A stretch of DNA of 64,000 bases from Cepaea nemoralis (GCA_014155875.1 JACEFZ010011670.1:124001-188000), one strand, 5' to 3'. Positions 22,457 through 33,366 are shown, numbered from the stretch's first letter. Numbers and translations are program-made. Notes: generated by a model from the sequence alone, not told the origin.

Positions 22457-22669
22457 TTGAGGGGCATTACTGAGTGCGACGGACTAAAGAGAGAAGAAGT
22501 TCATCACCATCATCATCAGGTGTCCCAGCTGATTGCCAGGCTGATGGTGTTCATTCCGTCTTGCGCCGCTGTGTGTATTCCCAGGTGTGTCTACATCGTT
22601 AGATCCGCCCATGCCTGGTTTGTGCATGCCTGCTTGTGCATGCCTGCTTGTGCATGCCTGGTTTGTGCA

Positions 22670-23000
22670 AAAATGAAGACACAAATTATGTCACAAGGTA
22701 CACATGGGGTACCATCAATCTTTATTGACGACGCCGAACTAGAGATAGTAGACCATTTTACATATCTAGGATCAGTGGTAAATAGCAAATTATCCCTAGA
22801 TCAGGAAATCAACATCCGGATTGGTAAGGCAGCAACAACAATGAACATGTTAGCAAAAAGAGTCTGGGAGAACAGGAAGCTTACTGCCAAAACAAAACTC
22901 CTCGTCTACCAAGCCTGTGTCCTTAGTACTCTTCTTTATGGCAGTGAAACCTGGACAACTTACTCACACCAAGAGAAACGTTTAAACAGCTTTCATATGC
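22670..23000 (+). pseudogene. LINE reverse transcriptase fragment (RTE-like)
   Basis: One open plus-strand frame carries a recognisable LINE RT C-terminal series: KMKTQIM, DHFTYLGSVVNS, INIRIGKAATTMNMLAKRVW, TKLLVYQACVLSTLLYGSE and TWTTYSHQEKRLNSFHMR. The catalytic YxDD region is upstream and missing. The fragment runs into a (GT)n tract at 22999. It sits in the sense direction within the intron of the PSAP/PPSY gene. Its frame is nearly intact over about 110 codons, so it is younger than the other LINE pieces. Confidence 0.85.
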
Positions 23001-23140
23001 GTGTGTGTGTGTGTGTGTGTGTGAGTGTGTGTGTGTATGTGTGTAAAGGTGTGCGTGTGTGTGAGTGGAGATGTTCACTTATAAAGAAGAAGAAGAAGAA
23101 GAAGAAGAAGAAGAAGAAGAAGAAGAAGAAGAAGAAGAAG
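22999..23140. repeat. (GT)n and (GAA)n microsatellites
   Basis: GTGTGT-rich 22999-23060, and about 18 GAA/AAG triplets at 23083-23139. Confidence 0.95.
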
Positions 23141-23464
23141 CATTGAAACATCAAACTATGTGGTCCGGGAAGGTTAACCCGGTCAACAAATGCCCGCAGA
23201 AGTCGGATGTGTCGGCCTAACGGCGCAAGAACACAGCTTTGCTGTAAACAGGCACAAAGCAGTCACGTCCGAAAAAAAGAAACTCCGGATGAACGCAGAA
23301 GAAGACGAAGAATAAACTATGTGGTATTGATGCACACCTAGTGATGGTCACACAAGATCAGTACCGGTTAACATGTCAACACCTACAATATTCAATACGA
23401 GTTAAACGATAAAAGTGCTAACAACATTTATATGGAAGAGTTTGTTATCATGCAATAATCATAT

Positions 23465-23563
23465 ACAATGGATAATATAGTAATAGGGAAAGCTAATAAG
23501 TCTAGTGCACCAGAAGTAGTTGTGCATGTATGGCCTACGCTTGAAGCTCAAAGCGAGCTAACG
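23465..23563 (+). mobile_element. SINE-A 3' fragment
   Basis: TAATAGGGAAAGCTAATAAG, GTGCATGTATGGCCTACGC and AGCGAGCTAACG match the 3' half of the copies at 2281 and 17555. Its last bases, AAAAATAAATGATAA, are the beginning of the 40-bp array unit. Confidence 0.65.
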
Positions 23564-24092
23564 AAAAATAAATGATAACGTGAATTGGCTGAATGATAGA
23601 TATTTAAATAAATTATAAAGTGAATTGGCTGAACGATAGATATTTAAATAAATGATAAAGTGAATTGGCTGAATGATAGATATTTAAATAAATGATAAAG
23701 TGAATTGGCTGAATGATAGATATTTAAATAAATGATAAAGTGAATTGGCTGAATGATAGATATTTAAATAAATTATAAAGTGAATTGGCTGAACGATAGA
23801 TATTTAAATAAATGATAAAGTGAATTGGCTGAATGATAGATATTTAAATAAATTATAAAGTGAATTGGCTGAACGATATATATTTAAATAAATGATAAAG
23901 TGAATTGGCTGAATGATAGATATTTAAATAAATGATAAAGTGAATTGGCTGAATGATAGATATTTAAATAAATGATAAAGTGAATTGGCTGAATGATAGA
24001 TATTTAAATAAATGATAAAGTGAATTGGCTGAATGATAGATATTTAAACAATTGATCAAATGAATTGGCTGAATGATAGATATTTAAATTAA
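23564..24092. repeat. 40-bp AT-rich minisatellite, 13 copies
   Basis: Period exactly 40 bp: TGAATTGGCTGAATGATAGA then TATTTAAATAAATGATAAAG. Variants AATTATAAAG and GAACGATAG co-occur in successive units at a spacing of several units, a sign of block duplication. Last two copies are degenerate. Confidence 0.95.
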
Positions 24093-24164
24093 AAGAAACA
24101 TTTAGGCAATGATCAAATGGTGAGTTTAGAAACTAAACAGAAACGTAATTTTCTTACTCAACAG

Positions 24165-24713
24165 GTGAACACGTTTTCTGCAAACACCATGTCGGCTTTG
24201 ATCATTCACTTTGATGCACAGAGAATAGCTTTAAGTTGGCTACAGAACATGCAGTCCTCCAACCCAGCACTGACTTCCAGGTGGCTGGCGATGGTTGTTG
24301 AAAACAAAACCGAATCCCCCAAACCAGGAGATTTGTCTCAGTACGGGGTCATCTCTATTGTCATGATGAAGCGAAAGGAAGGTTTCACCGCAAATAACGT
24401 TTACAAGGACGAACAAGCAAAAATGTCCAAGGAAGCAGCAATCCCCGCAAAGAAGAAGTATGGGGTTGTGGGAATTGTTTCTGGGGATCCTGTGTTTGCC
24501 TGCGGGGATTGGAGCACCTTCCCTGCCAAGGCCAGCGAACTGTTGGTCAACTTTTCACATCATAAGAGTTTGGAGACTCGCAGTGCATATGTTCAGGAGT
24601 ATCTGCATGACCCTAAACTGAAGAGGTCCAATGAGCTGACGGTGCAGAAGTACAGCTTTCTGTTTACTGCTGCATTCCCCACAGGGGACGTTGGCAAGTT
24701 TCAAAACCTCTAG
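24165..24713 (+). CDS. Unrecognised protein, terminal coding exon 2
   Basis: Encodes 182 residues and a TAG stop. It follows TTTTCTTACTCAACAG and begins in phase 0 with VNTFSANTMSALIIHFDAQ, which fits the phase-0 donor at 21289, so the predicted protein is 293 residues. The frame also continues upstream of the acceptor to an ATG at 24117, but those codons look like intron. Features: a Lys-rich centre (KKKYGVVGIVSGDPVFACGD), ASELLVNFSHHK, and a C-terminal QKYSFLFTAAF. No transmembrane helix or known catalytic motif seen. GC content and codon variety contrast with the repeats on both sides, supporting a real exon. Function unknown. Confidence 0.75.
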   Translation: MNTFSANTMSALIIHFDAQRIALSWLQNMQSSNPALTSRWLAMVVENKTESPKPGDLSQYGVISIVMMKRKEGFTANNVYKDEQAKMSKEAAIPAKKKYGVVGIVSGDPVFACGDWSTFPAKASELLVNFSHHKSLETRSAYVQEYLHDPKLKRSNELTVQKYSFLFTAAFPTGDVGKFQNL

Positions 24714-24720
24714 CCTTAGA

Positions 24721-25088
24721 ATATGCTGGGATATCACAAGTCTGTCGTTGCATCGATACACGCTGTTATATCACAAGTCTATTGTTGCATCGATACACGC
24801 TGTTATATCACAAGTCTATTGTTGCATCGATACACGCTGCTATATCACAAGTCTATTGTTACATCGATACACGCTGTTATATCACAAGTCTATTGTTGCA
24901 TCGATACACGCTGCTATATCACAAGTCTATTGTTGCATCGATACACGCTGTTATATCACAAGTCTGTCGTTGCATCGATACACGCTGTTATATCACAAGT
25001 CTGTTGTTGCATCGATACACGCTGCTATATCACAAGTCTATTGTTGCATCGATACACGCTGTTATATCACAAGTCTGTCGTTGCATCT
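24721..25088. repeat. 37-bp minisatellite, about 10 copies, just after the stop codon
   Basis: ATATCACAAGTCTATTGTTG then CATCGATACACGCTGTT, with CTATT/CTGTC/CTGTT variants. All three plus frames stay open. If the gene is transcribed through here the array is in its 3' UTR. Confidence 0.95.
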
Positions 25089-25337
25089 CCCCATTTATCA
25101 ATATTCATTCTCCTCTGGGCACTGTGCTGCCAAATTTAATTTACCGTTTGATTATGCAGCATCTTCTATACATTGTAGATATCACTTAACACCCATCTGT
25201 TCAATCTACCATATACTATACTCAGTGTAGATGTCACCTAACATCTGTTGATTCTACCATCTTATACAGTATTATGAGTAAATGTCACTTGGCGTTTGTC
25301 TTATCTTCCATCTTCCACAGTATGTAGAGGTGACGTC
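25089..25337. other. Unique DNA between arrays
   Basis: ATATACTATACTCAGTGTAGATG-type blocks occur three times loosely; similar TCTATACTCTGTAGATG occurs at 33370. These look like the borders of the 21-bp array. No gene seen. Confidence 0.4.
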
Positions 25338-26022
25338 TCGTCCGTCTAGTCTACATCTTCATGTGTCTAGTCAACATCTTCGTGTGTCTAGTCTACATCT
25401 TCGTGTGTCTAGTCTACACCTTCGTGTGTCTAGTCTACATCTTCGTGTGTCTAGTCTACATCTTCGTGCGTCTAGTCTACATCTTCGTGTGTCTAGTCTA
25501 CATCTTCGTGTGTCTAGTCTACATCTTCGTGTGTCTAGTCTACACCTTCGTGTGTCTAGTCTACATCTTCGTGTGTCTAGTCTACATCTTCGTGTGTCTA
25601 GTCTACATCTTCGTGTGTCTAGTCTACATCTTCGTGTGTCTAGTCTACATCTTCGTGTGTCTAGTCTACATCTTCGTGTGTCCAGTCTACATCTTCGTGT
25701 GTCTAGTCTACATCTTCGTGTGTCTAGTCTACACCTTCGTGTGTCTAGTCTACATCTTCGTGTGTCTAGTCTACATCTTCGTGTGTCTAGTCTACATCCT
25801 CGTGTGTCTAGTCTACATCCTCGTGTGTCTAGTCTACATCCTCGTGTGTCTAGTCTACATCCTCGTGTGTCTAGTCTACATCTTCGTGTGTCTAGTCTAC
25901 ATCTTCGTGTGTCTAGTCTACATCTTCGTGTGTCTAGTCTACATCTTCGTGTGTCTAGTCTACATCTTCATGTGTCTAGTCTACATCTTCGTGTGTCTAG
26001 TCTACATCTTCGTGTGTCTTTA
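25338..26022. repeat. 21-bp minisatellite (left part), about 32 copies
   Basis: Unit TCTAGTCTACATCTTCGTGTG. Near-identical copies with CATCCTCG and CACCTTCG variants. The array continues at 33093 on the far side of the LTR element, so the element interrupts one array. The unit is 7 codons long and open in several frames on both strands, giving repeated heptapeptides that are not called as genes. Confidence 0.95.
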
Positions 26023-27109
26023 TGTCACTTGTTTTCCCGGGAGGAATGTGGAATCAACAAGCACATCTTCAAACTTATTATCTGTTGGGATTATTGACTG
26101 ACTTCTGTCTACACTCCTCCCTTCTGTCTTCCCTTCCATATATCTATTTCTTTCACTCTCTCTGTTATTCCCTCAACACATACTCCGACAACAGTTCCTT
26201 TCAACGATAAATAAAAGATTTATTAATAAAAACTATGTCTGGTGTATGTATGGACTGTGTAAGCGTAGTTGATAGTGTATTCTATTGTTGGTGCCAGAAT
26301 GAACTCTGAATGTCTAGCAGCGGTGTCACATCTCGCCCACTCATTATGCAAAACCACAGGACAGCACATCAAACAGGAAAGGATCTCACCCTGGATGATC
26401 CGTATGCTTGAGTCTGACGGTAAATCCGTTATTGAATGAAACAAAACTGTTCACCACTGGATCACTGTACAGTAATAATATTCCAGTAAGTTTATGACTT
26501 CGCCCGAGTCTGTTTCATGAAAGTACTTATCCAACATCGGAAAAAAACCACATCACCACAGTTCTGCATATTGTCTCTAATGAGTAGCAATGTTTTTACT
26601 TGTCTATTGTCTATGCATACAAGACGTATGTAGTTTTATTTTGCTTTGCTTTCTGCAAACTTATATTCCTTTTTTCCTTATTACTTTGGTTATCTGGATC
26701 TTCTTTTTCAAAGTTCCTTTAAAAGTATAGTTTATTTCTTATTTGATCCTGTCTAATTTATTACTTGGTTTATTGAGGTATTTGCTCTCCCTCACAAATG
26801 AAATGCCTTGAGTTTTTGAACAACGCTTTTTCCAGCACACAAGAAGTATGTGTCTATCTTCTCTGCTATATCCCGATGGGAGTTGGAACCTGTGAAAAGT
26901 ATAACAGATCCAGTGATAAGCGTCTGCCACTTAATACTACTTATGCAAGTGTCCTTCTCCAGCCATAATGACAAGGCTTCCGAAGTAAACACCCACATAA
27001 GACATATGAATTCACCAAAGTCTAAACTATTCACTAATAGAAAGCAATGGTAAACGCTATGCACACACATCTATTTTCCTATGCTAAAACTATACTCTAA
27101 TATTAGTTT

Positions 27110-27202
<93 letters not shown>

Positions 27203-27755
27203 TAATGTAAGTCCCCGAATCGAAATTTATCCGCACATAAGCACTCTATCCCATTGTAAGGGAGGATATTTCTTTTCATTACGGGACACATAAATCCATC
27301 TTTCCGTCCAGTTTGGTAGCACACTAAACAGAAACCCCATGTTCTGCTATTTATAACGAGTGTCCCATCCTCCGTTGATTGTTTGATCTACAATCAAATT
27401 TGCCGTATCCTTCCCATCAAAAAGCGGTGAAATCACGTAGTGGTTAGTTGTTCGTTTCTCTCCGTTGTTACGCTGTTCTTCCGTTCATCGCTGGTCGCAC
27501 TTCAAAGAAATCTATGCTTTGATCACCGTCTTTCTGTTCCCAGTTTTTCTGTCCGTTCGTTTTCCCGTCGGCCGATACGAGCGGCAGCCACTGACCTCGG
27601 CACGTACCTGTATCCTATTTTTATATTCGGAGGTCAATGTTCTTTACTTTATTCCTCCTCTCAGAATGAAGTACACAATTGTTAACCCTCCTCCTTCATT
27701 GCATTTTGATATGTAAGTTATCAAGGAATCACTAAACTGCAGTTTTTCCGTGACA
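26023..27755 (-). repeat. 3' LTR, 1733 bp
   Basis: Collinear over its full length with 31362-33092. It has 6-bp inverted ends TGTCAC/GTGACA. Differences include single substitutions, small indels around 26580-26830, and a longer (TA)n tract at 27116-27200. The LTR is unusually long. Open frames within it are conserved in both copies only because the LTRs are recent duplicates. Confidence 0.93.
27116..27200. repeat. (TA)n microsatellite in the 3' LTR
   Basis: About 42 TA dinucleotides; the matching tract in the other LTR is about 36. Confidence 0.97.
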
Positions 27756-27772
27756 TAGGCCCCCTCTTAAGA
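27756..27772 (-). other. Polypurine tract of the LTR element
   Basis: On the minus strand AAGAGGGGGCCTA directly precedes TGTCAC of the 3' LTR, the expected site of plus-strand DNA priming. Confidence 0.75.
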
Positions 27773-28240
27773 GAGTTGACCGCGTCGACTCTTCATCAAT
27801 GTAGTTTTGATTCCTATGATCCTCCAACTTATTCCTCTTCCTCTGGAGTTGGATGTCTAGATAAGAAATCCGCTCCTACATTCTCCTTACCAGGGATGTA
27901 TTCCACTGTGAAGTCCTGTTGCAACAACAACGTCCATCACATCCACCGTGCGTTGAGCTTCTATGAAGTAGCTATGAACATCACGTGTTGATGATATGAT
28001 TGGATCCTCACATGGATCAACACCTCATCCAGTAGGCGACCTCATATGCACCCTACCATACTACTCATGACTGAAACATAGTGTTGGCTCATCGCTCCTG
28101 TACGTTCAGTCGACCTCCTTTCGACTGGCGTAAGCGATGGCTCACAATACAGACGGATCGTCCCATCCTGACTGTAACACTGTTTCCATATTCCTCTTGG
28201 TTTCCCCCGGCTTTGCCTCTGGGGATGTTCCGCCTCGTCC

Positions 28241-29413
28241 TCATTGGACCGAGTCATCTTTCCCAAATCTCCTGGACTTTTGCTTCCAGGACCATCTTGG
28301 GCGATATTGTATCTGGTCAGCCAATCTTCGGTTGGAGTCCTGGGTATTTCTCGCCTTTCCCGACGTTACCCACCCCTTCTGAACTTGGTTACTCGTAAAA
28401 GTTTCCCTCTTGTCCTTTCCCTGACGTGTGATTTCCGTCCTCCCTCCGTTGGGTAAATCTGACCTATCACGTACTGTCCCATAGGCCCTCCTATGTTGTA
28501 CTGGCGATCTCTGGTCTTCGTCTGGACTGGTAACCTTTGTCCCAATGGCTGCCATCACCATAAAGTGCGAAGCTTTGCTCCCGGATCTCTCCTCATATTT
28601 CCTAATGAGATGTCTAGGGAGATTTTTCTGCTCTTCCCCGATCCGGATTTTGTAGATGTTCTTGGACACCACCTTTTCCACAGGATAAGGTCCTTTCCAT
28701 CCTACTTGGAGTATATTGGTCTCTGCTGGACTCCACACTTCCACTTTGTCTTCCACTTTAAGAGCTATTTTACTCTTAGTCCGCTTGTTGGGTGGTGCGT
28801 TCTGGCACTCCGAACAAGACTTCAACCACCGGCGTACATCTCCGGTCATTCCTGGCCAGCAATAATGGCCGGAAATTTGCTGCAAGGTCTCTCTGACACC
28901 CATATGTCGATTCTCGCCTATGATGTGTCCACTCTGAAGAATGTGAGGACGGTGGGTCTCTGGAACCACCCACTGCTCGTGCAGGTTATCTCCCCTCCCA
29001 GCTCTCCGATAGAGTAGTCGATTCTTCAGAAAGTACTGTCCCCGTTCTGGTGGCTCAGCACTTCTTTGCAGCTTCCTGTAGCAAGGACGCAACGTAGTAT
29101 CCTTCCTCTGGGCAGTATGCAATTCTCCTATCCCTGAGTTGTCGCATAGTGTCTCTGCCTCTTTTTCCTTCCCTTGAGATCCACTGACTACTGTTCCCTT
29201 GTGGGCTGGCTGTTTGGGCATCCCCAAAAAGACATATTTCGTGCCAATGATCATGGGAAATAAGGAGTCAGATAATACAGCAGCTGGAATAATGCCCGTG
29301 ACGTACCTGGATTTAATCTCCACCTTGGCGATTGGCAGCGTCATGGTAACAGCACTCCTCATTGCCGGCTGTATTTCTATGGTCTCCCCTGTAAGTTGGT
29401 CTGGGCTTACCAA
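28241..29413 (-). pseudogene. pol remnant: protease end, integrase zinc domain, integrase GPY domain
   Basis: A 390-residue frame. It opens with the C-terminal part of a retroviral-type protease (MTLPIAKVEIKSRYV, PMIIGTKY). After a low-similarity linker comes an integrase HHCC zinc domain: GHIIGENRHMG, then YCWPGMTGDVRRWLKSCSEC. The DDE core should follow but the frame goes straight to ALKVEDKVEVWSP and GWKGPYPVEKVV, the C-terminal GPY/F module. The RT-RNase H segment is lost between protease and zinc domain. The retained frame across two internal deletions suggests either clean deletions or a non-autonomous family that was copied in this form. The final part after about 28500 is out of the usual domain set. 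Confidence 0.8.
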
Positions 29414-30847
29414 GCTGGCGTCCTATCACAGCTTCCCCATCCAAACCGGTATCGTAGAGACAAACAACCTGCTGGCCATTGACTTCAATCAGTTCGACCA
29501 CAGGTGGCCTCTCTTGGTCCGGAGTGTCTTCCATCTCCTTGACCGTTTCCTTGCCTTCCTCTTTTGATTCCTCGAGGTTGGTTATGCAATTGGCATCTTC
29601 TGCCTTGCATCTGCAGTCCACAGTATTATGTGTTGTCGACTGGCAGTGTGTGCACCATGTTCCCTTCCTAGGTTTCCGTGTGTCCTTTTTGTTCCTAGCT
29701 CCTTCGCCGACCTCAGCCTTGTCTGTGATCACCGTCGTAGGAATCACTTTGCATGCTGCGAAGTAAGAACTTTTAGGTTTCGATCTGCAGTCCTTCGTGT
29801 TATGAGATGGCACCTTGCAGAATGAACACCACTTCTCGGACCACTGTCGTTTCGCTGGAGAATTCGAGGTGTTCTGGTTTCCTTCCTTCACCTTCTCTGA
29901 ACTCTCCATTGACGTCTTTATATAAGGTTCCACTTTTTCTCCTTCCCAGTTTTTAGGTTTCTTTTTCTCTTGTTTCTCCTGACCTTTGGTTTGTGTACTT
30001 AGTTCCGCAGCCTCCCCATGTACCTCTACGAATCGTTCCGCCAGCTTATTCACAACATCAATCCGTTCCGCCCCTTGTTCTCCCAAGAAGGTTCTGAGAG
30101 GTTTCGACATTTGCTTTCGCATCTGGTCGACCACCATCATCTCTTCGAGACTCTCATAATCCCTCTTGAATTCTGCCAAGTCCATCCATTTCTGGAGATA
30201 GGATTTCAGCCTCAGACTGTAGGCGGCGAATAGCTCTCCCGGCTCTCGTCTAGACGATCTAAACTTCTTCCGATACGTTTGTGCTGTGATGTCAAAATGC
30301 TTCATCAAAGCGGCTTTTAATTCCTCGTAATTATTTTCATGTCCTGGTGGTAAGCGTGTGTACACCTCGAATCCCGAACCTATTAATCCTGGGATAATTT
30401 AAGAGCCCATCTGCTCTATCCAGCCCCATAGCGACTGACATTGCTTCAAAGCGAGATGCGTACTGATCAAAGCGTTCCTTAGACTGATCGTAGACAGCTA
30501 AGGGAAACTTCATGCATGGTACCCATGTCCAATCATGTGGGTTGCACCAGGTGAAGAAGAACTTCCTTCCACTCCATCTATTTCTCCCTTAGTTTGTGTT
30601 TTGAGTTCCATCTCTTTCATGCGGTATTCATGTTCCCGTATCTTGTTGGCCTCTTCCGCGTCCAACCTCTTGTTGATTTGTTCCATTTCCATGCGTTTCA
30701 ATTCCAACTCAGTCTTCCGATCTTCGCGTTCCGCTTGACGAATTTCCCTCTCTCTCTCCTGTACGTAATCCGTTAGGGCCGAACCAGCTAAACCAATTTC
30801 CTCCCCGTTGGCCCTAGTTCTGCTGTAGTTACTTTAGGAGTTGCCAT
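29414..30847 (-). pseudogene. gag remnant with two zinc knuckles and protease DTG
   Basis: The start is the ATG at 30847-30845, about 0.5 kb after the PBS. N-terminal coiled-coil-like Glu/Lys/Arg-rich part (30510-30800), then a capsid-like region with SKERFDQYASRFE and YEELKAALMKHF, RREPGELFAAYSLRLKSYLQ. Two CCHC knuckles of spacing C-x2-C-x4-H-x4-C follow (WCSFCKVPSHNTKDC, WCTHCQSTTHNTVDC). Near 29440-29462 lies the protease active-site motif YDTG, after which the frame changes into that of the pol remnant. The capsid part is broken by a frameshift near 30380-30500 and a stop shortly after the start, so the copy is inactive. These are old element genes, not host genes. Confidence 0.82.
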
Positions 30848-31340
30848 AGTTAAGAAGGTAAGTCAGCAAATAGAGTACAGACACTTCAAGGCAGTAAAGA
30901 AGTACTCACTATAGACATATAATCTACCTAGAACCTATATCATTTATCTATGTCTATTAATATTATTAATCTACAACACCACACAGTACATCACAACCAC
31001 TCTCTCATCCACAAGAGGAGATATAGGATAAAGACTTATGTAGACGTGTGACCGTGTGACTAGGTATGTAATGTGTCTTACCACCTATCCACATTCACCC
31101 TGTCTGGAACTTTCTCACTGTAAAGTCACCAGCATTAATGAAATGTTTCTACCATAAATGTAATGGCACCATATATCCAATGGACGTCCTTCCATTAAAA
31201 GTCATCAATGTATACTTATATTTATTCCAATCAGTATGTCCCAACATGCAGGTACTCCGCTATGCCTGTGCCAATATGCAGGTACCCCTCTATGCATATG
31301 CCCTGTTATGCCTCCAGTTCATATGGGTATTATGTAGTTA
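30848..31340 (-). other. Untranslated leader of the LTR element
   Basis: Between PBS and gag. Contains a partial duplication with ATGCAGGTACNCC near 31245-31290. No other feature seen. Confidence 0.5.
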
Positions 31341-31361
31341 CCCCGCTCGCTCCACCAATTA
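31341..31361 (-). other. Primer-binding site of the LTR element
   Basis: Minus strand, four bases after the end of the 5' LTR: TGGTGGAGCGAGCGGGG. The TGG start fits pairing with a tRNA CCA end; the tRNA was not identified. Confidence 0.65.
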
Positions 31362-32459
31362 TGTCACTTGTTTTCCCGGGAGGAATGTGGAATCAACAAG
31401 CACATCTTCAAACTTATTATCTGTTGGGATTATTGACTGACTTCTGTCTACACTCCTCCCTTCTGTCTTCCCTTCCATACATCTATTTCTTTCACTCTCT
31501 CTGTTATTCCCTCAACACATACTCCGACAACAGTTCCTTTCAACGATAAATAAAAGATTTATTAATAAAAACTATGTCTGGTGTATGTATGGACTGTGTA
31601 AGCGTATTTGATAGTGTATTCTATTGTTGGTGCAAGAATGAACTCTGAATGTCTAGCAGCGGTGTCACATCTCGCCCACTCATTTTGCAAAACCACAGGA
31701 CAGCACATCAAACAGGAAAGGTCTCACCCTGGATGATCCGTATGCTTGAGTCTGACGGTAAATCCGTTATTGAATGAAACAAAACTGTTCACCACTGGAT
31801 CACTGTACAGTATTAATATTCCAGTAAGTTTATGAATTCGCCCGAGTCTGGTTCATGAAAGTACTTATCCAACACCGAAAAAAACTACATCACCACAGTT
31901 CAGCATATTGTCTCTATGAGTAGCACTGTTTTGACTTGTCTATTGTTTCTTAACTATGCGTACAAGACGTATGTAGTTTTATTTTACTTTGCGTTCTGCA
32001 AACTTATATTTCTTTTTCCATTATTACTTTGGTTATCTAATTATTCTTTGCTTATTCTTCAACGTTCCTTTAAAGGTATGTTTATTTCGTATTAGACCTT
32101 GTATAGGTTGTTCCTTGGTTTATTGAGGTATTTGCTCTCCTCACAAATGAAATGCCTTGAGGTTTATCAATCAAGCTTTTCCATGTACACAAGAAGTATG
32201 TGTCTATCTTCTCTGATATATCCGGATGGGAGTTGGAACCTGTGAAAAGTATAACAGATCCAGTGATAAGCGTCTGCCACTTAATACTACTTATGCAAGT
32301 GTCCTTCTCCAGCCATAATGACAAGGCTTCCGAAGTAAACACCCACATAAGACATATGAATTCACCAAAGTCTAAACTATTCACTAATAGAAAGCAATGG
32401 TAAACGCTATGCACACACATCTATTTTCCTATGCTAAAACTATACTCTAATATTAGTTT

Positions 32460-32541
<82 letters not shown>

Positions 32542-33092
32542 TGTAAGTCCCCGAATCGAAATTTATCCGCACATAAGCACTCTATCCCATTGTAAGGGAG
32601 GATATTTCTTTTCATTACGGGACACATAAATCCATCTTTCCGTCCAGTTTGGTAGCACACTAAACAGAAACCCCATGTTCTGCTATTTATAACGAGTGTC
32701 CAATCCTCCGTTGATTGTTTGATCTACCATCAAATTTGCCGTATCCTGCCCATCAAAAAGCGGTGAAATGACGTAGTGGTTAGTTGTTCGTTTCTCTCCG
32801 TTGTTACGCTGTTCCTCCGTTCATCGCTGGTCGCACTTCAAAGAAATCTATGCTTTGATCACCGTCTTTCTGTTCCCAGTTTTTCTGTCCGTTCGTTTTC
32901 CCGTCGGCCGATACGAGCGGCAGCCACTGACCTCGGCACGTACCTGTATCCTATTTTTATATTCGGAGGTCAATGATTCTTTACTTTATTCCTCCTCTCA
33001 GAATGAAGTACACACTTGTTAACCCTCCTCCTTCATTGCATTTTGATATGTAAGTTATCAAGGAATCACTAAACTGCAGTTTTTCCGTGACA
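31362..33092 (-). repeat. 5' LTR, 1731 bp
   Basis: Partner of 26023-27755. Carries (TA)n at 32465-32536. On the minus strand it is upstream of gag and should hold the promoter; no TATA box could be assigned with confidence. Confidence 0.93.
32465..32536. repeat. (TA)n microsatellite in the 5' LTR
   Basis: Same position as the tract at 27116-27200 in the other LTR but shorter, so the tract changed length after insertion. Confidence 0.97.
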
Positions 33093-33366
33093 ATCTTCGT
33101 GTGTCTAGTCTACATCTTCGTGTGTCTAGTCTACATCTTCGTGTGTCTAGTCTACATCTTCGTGTGTCTAGTCTACATCCTCGTGTGTCTAGTCTACATC
33201 TTCGTGTGTCTAGTCTACATCTTCGTGTGTCTAGTCTACATCTTCGTGTGTCTAGTCTACATCTTCGTGTGTCTAGTCTACATCTTCGTGTGTCTAGTCT
33301 ACATCTTCGTGTGTCCAGTCTACATCTTCGTGTGTCTAGTCTACATCTTCGTGTGTCTAGTCTACT
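33093..33366. repeat. 21-bp minisatellite (right part), about 13 copies
   Basis: Same unit as 25338-26022. It begins in mid-unit (ATCTTCGTGTG) at the LTR border. Confidence 0.95.

Larger units (their letters stand above)
21289..24164 (+). other. Intron of the PSAP/PPSY gene, 2876 bp, filled with repeats
   Basis: Starts GTGAGT and ends TTTTCTTACTCAACAG, the frame on both sides being phase 0. It contains, in order, a CAT-rich microsatellite, a SINE-C split by an 18-bp array, a LINE RT fragment, (GT)n and (GAA)n tracts, a SINE-A piece, and a 40-bp array that stops about 70 bases before the acceptor. The intron is inferred from the splice motifs and the open frames. Confidence 0.65.
26023..33092 (-). 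mobile_element. Ty3/Gypsy-type LTR retrotransposon, 7.07 kb, defective
   Basis: Two long direct repeats with TGTCAC...GTGACA ends bound a 3.6-kb interior. On the minus strand the order is LTR, PBS, gag, protease, integrase N-terminal zinc domain, integrase C-terminal GPY domain, PPT, LTR. No reverse transcriptase or RNase H motif is present, and the integrase catalytic core is missing, so it cannot move by itself. The GPY-type integrase end and the Gag-PR-IN order fit Ty3/Gypsy. It lies within the 21-bp array. A clean target duplication is not visible: the flanks are CTTTA (left) and ATCTT (right). Confidence 0.9.

Noticed and set aside
22984..23140. Extension of the LINE frame into a poly-Lys tail
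   Set aside because: This is the (GT)n and (GAA)n tract after the LINE fragment.
25282..26101. Heptapeptide-repeat proteins of 271 and 246 residues
   Set aside because: Product of the 21-bp array, open in several frames on both strands. The same peptide appears at 33.1 kb.
27440..27716. Protein-coding frames in the left LTR (also at 32776-33022)
   Set aside because: They are identical in both LTRs only because LTRs are copies of each other, and show no domain.
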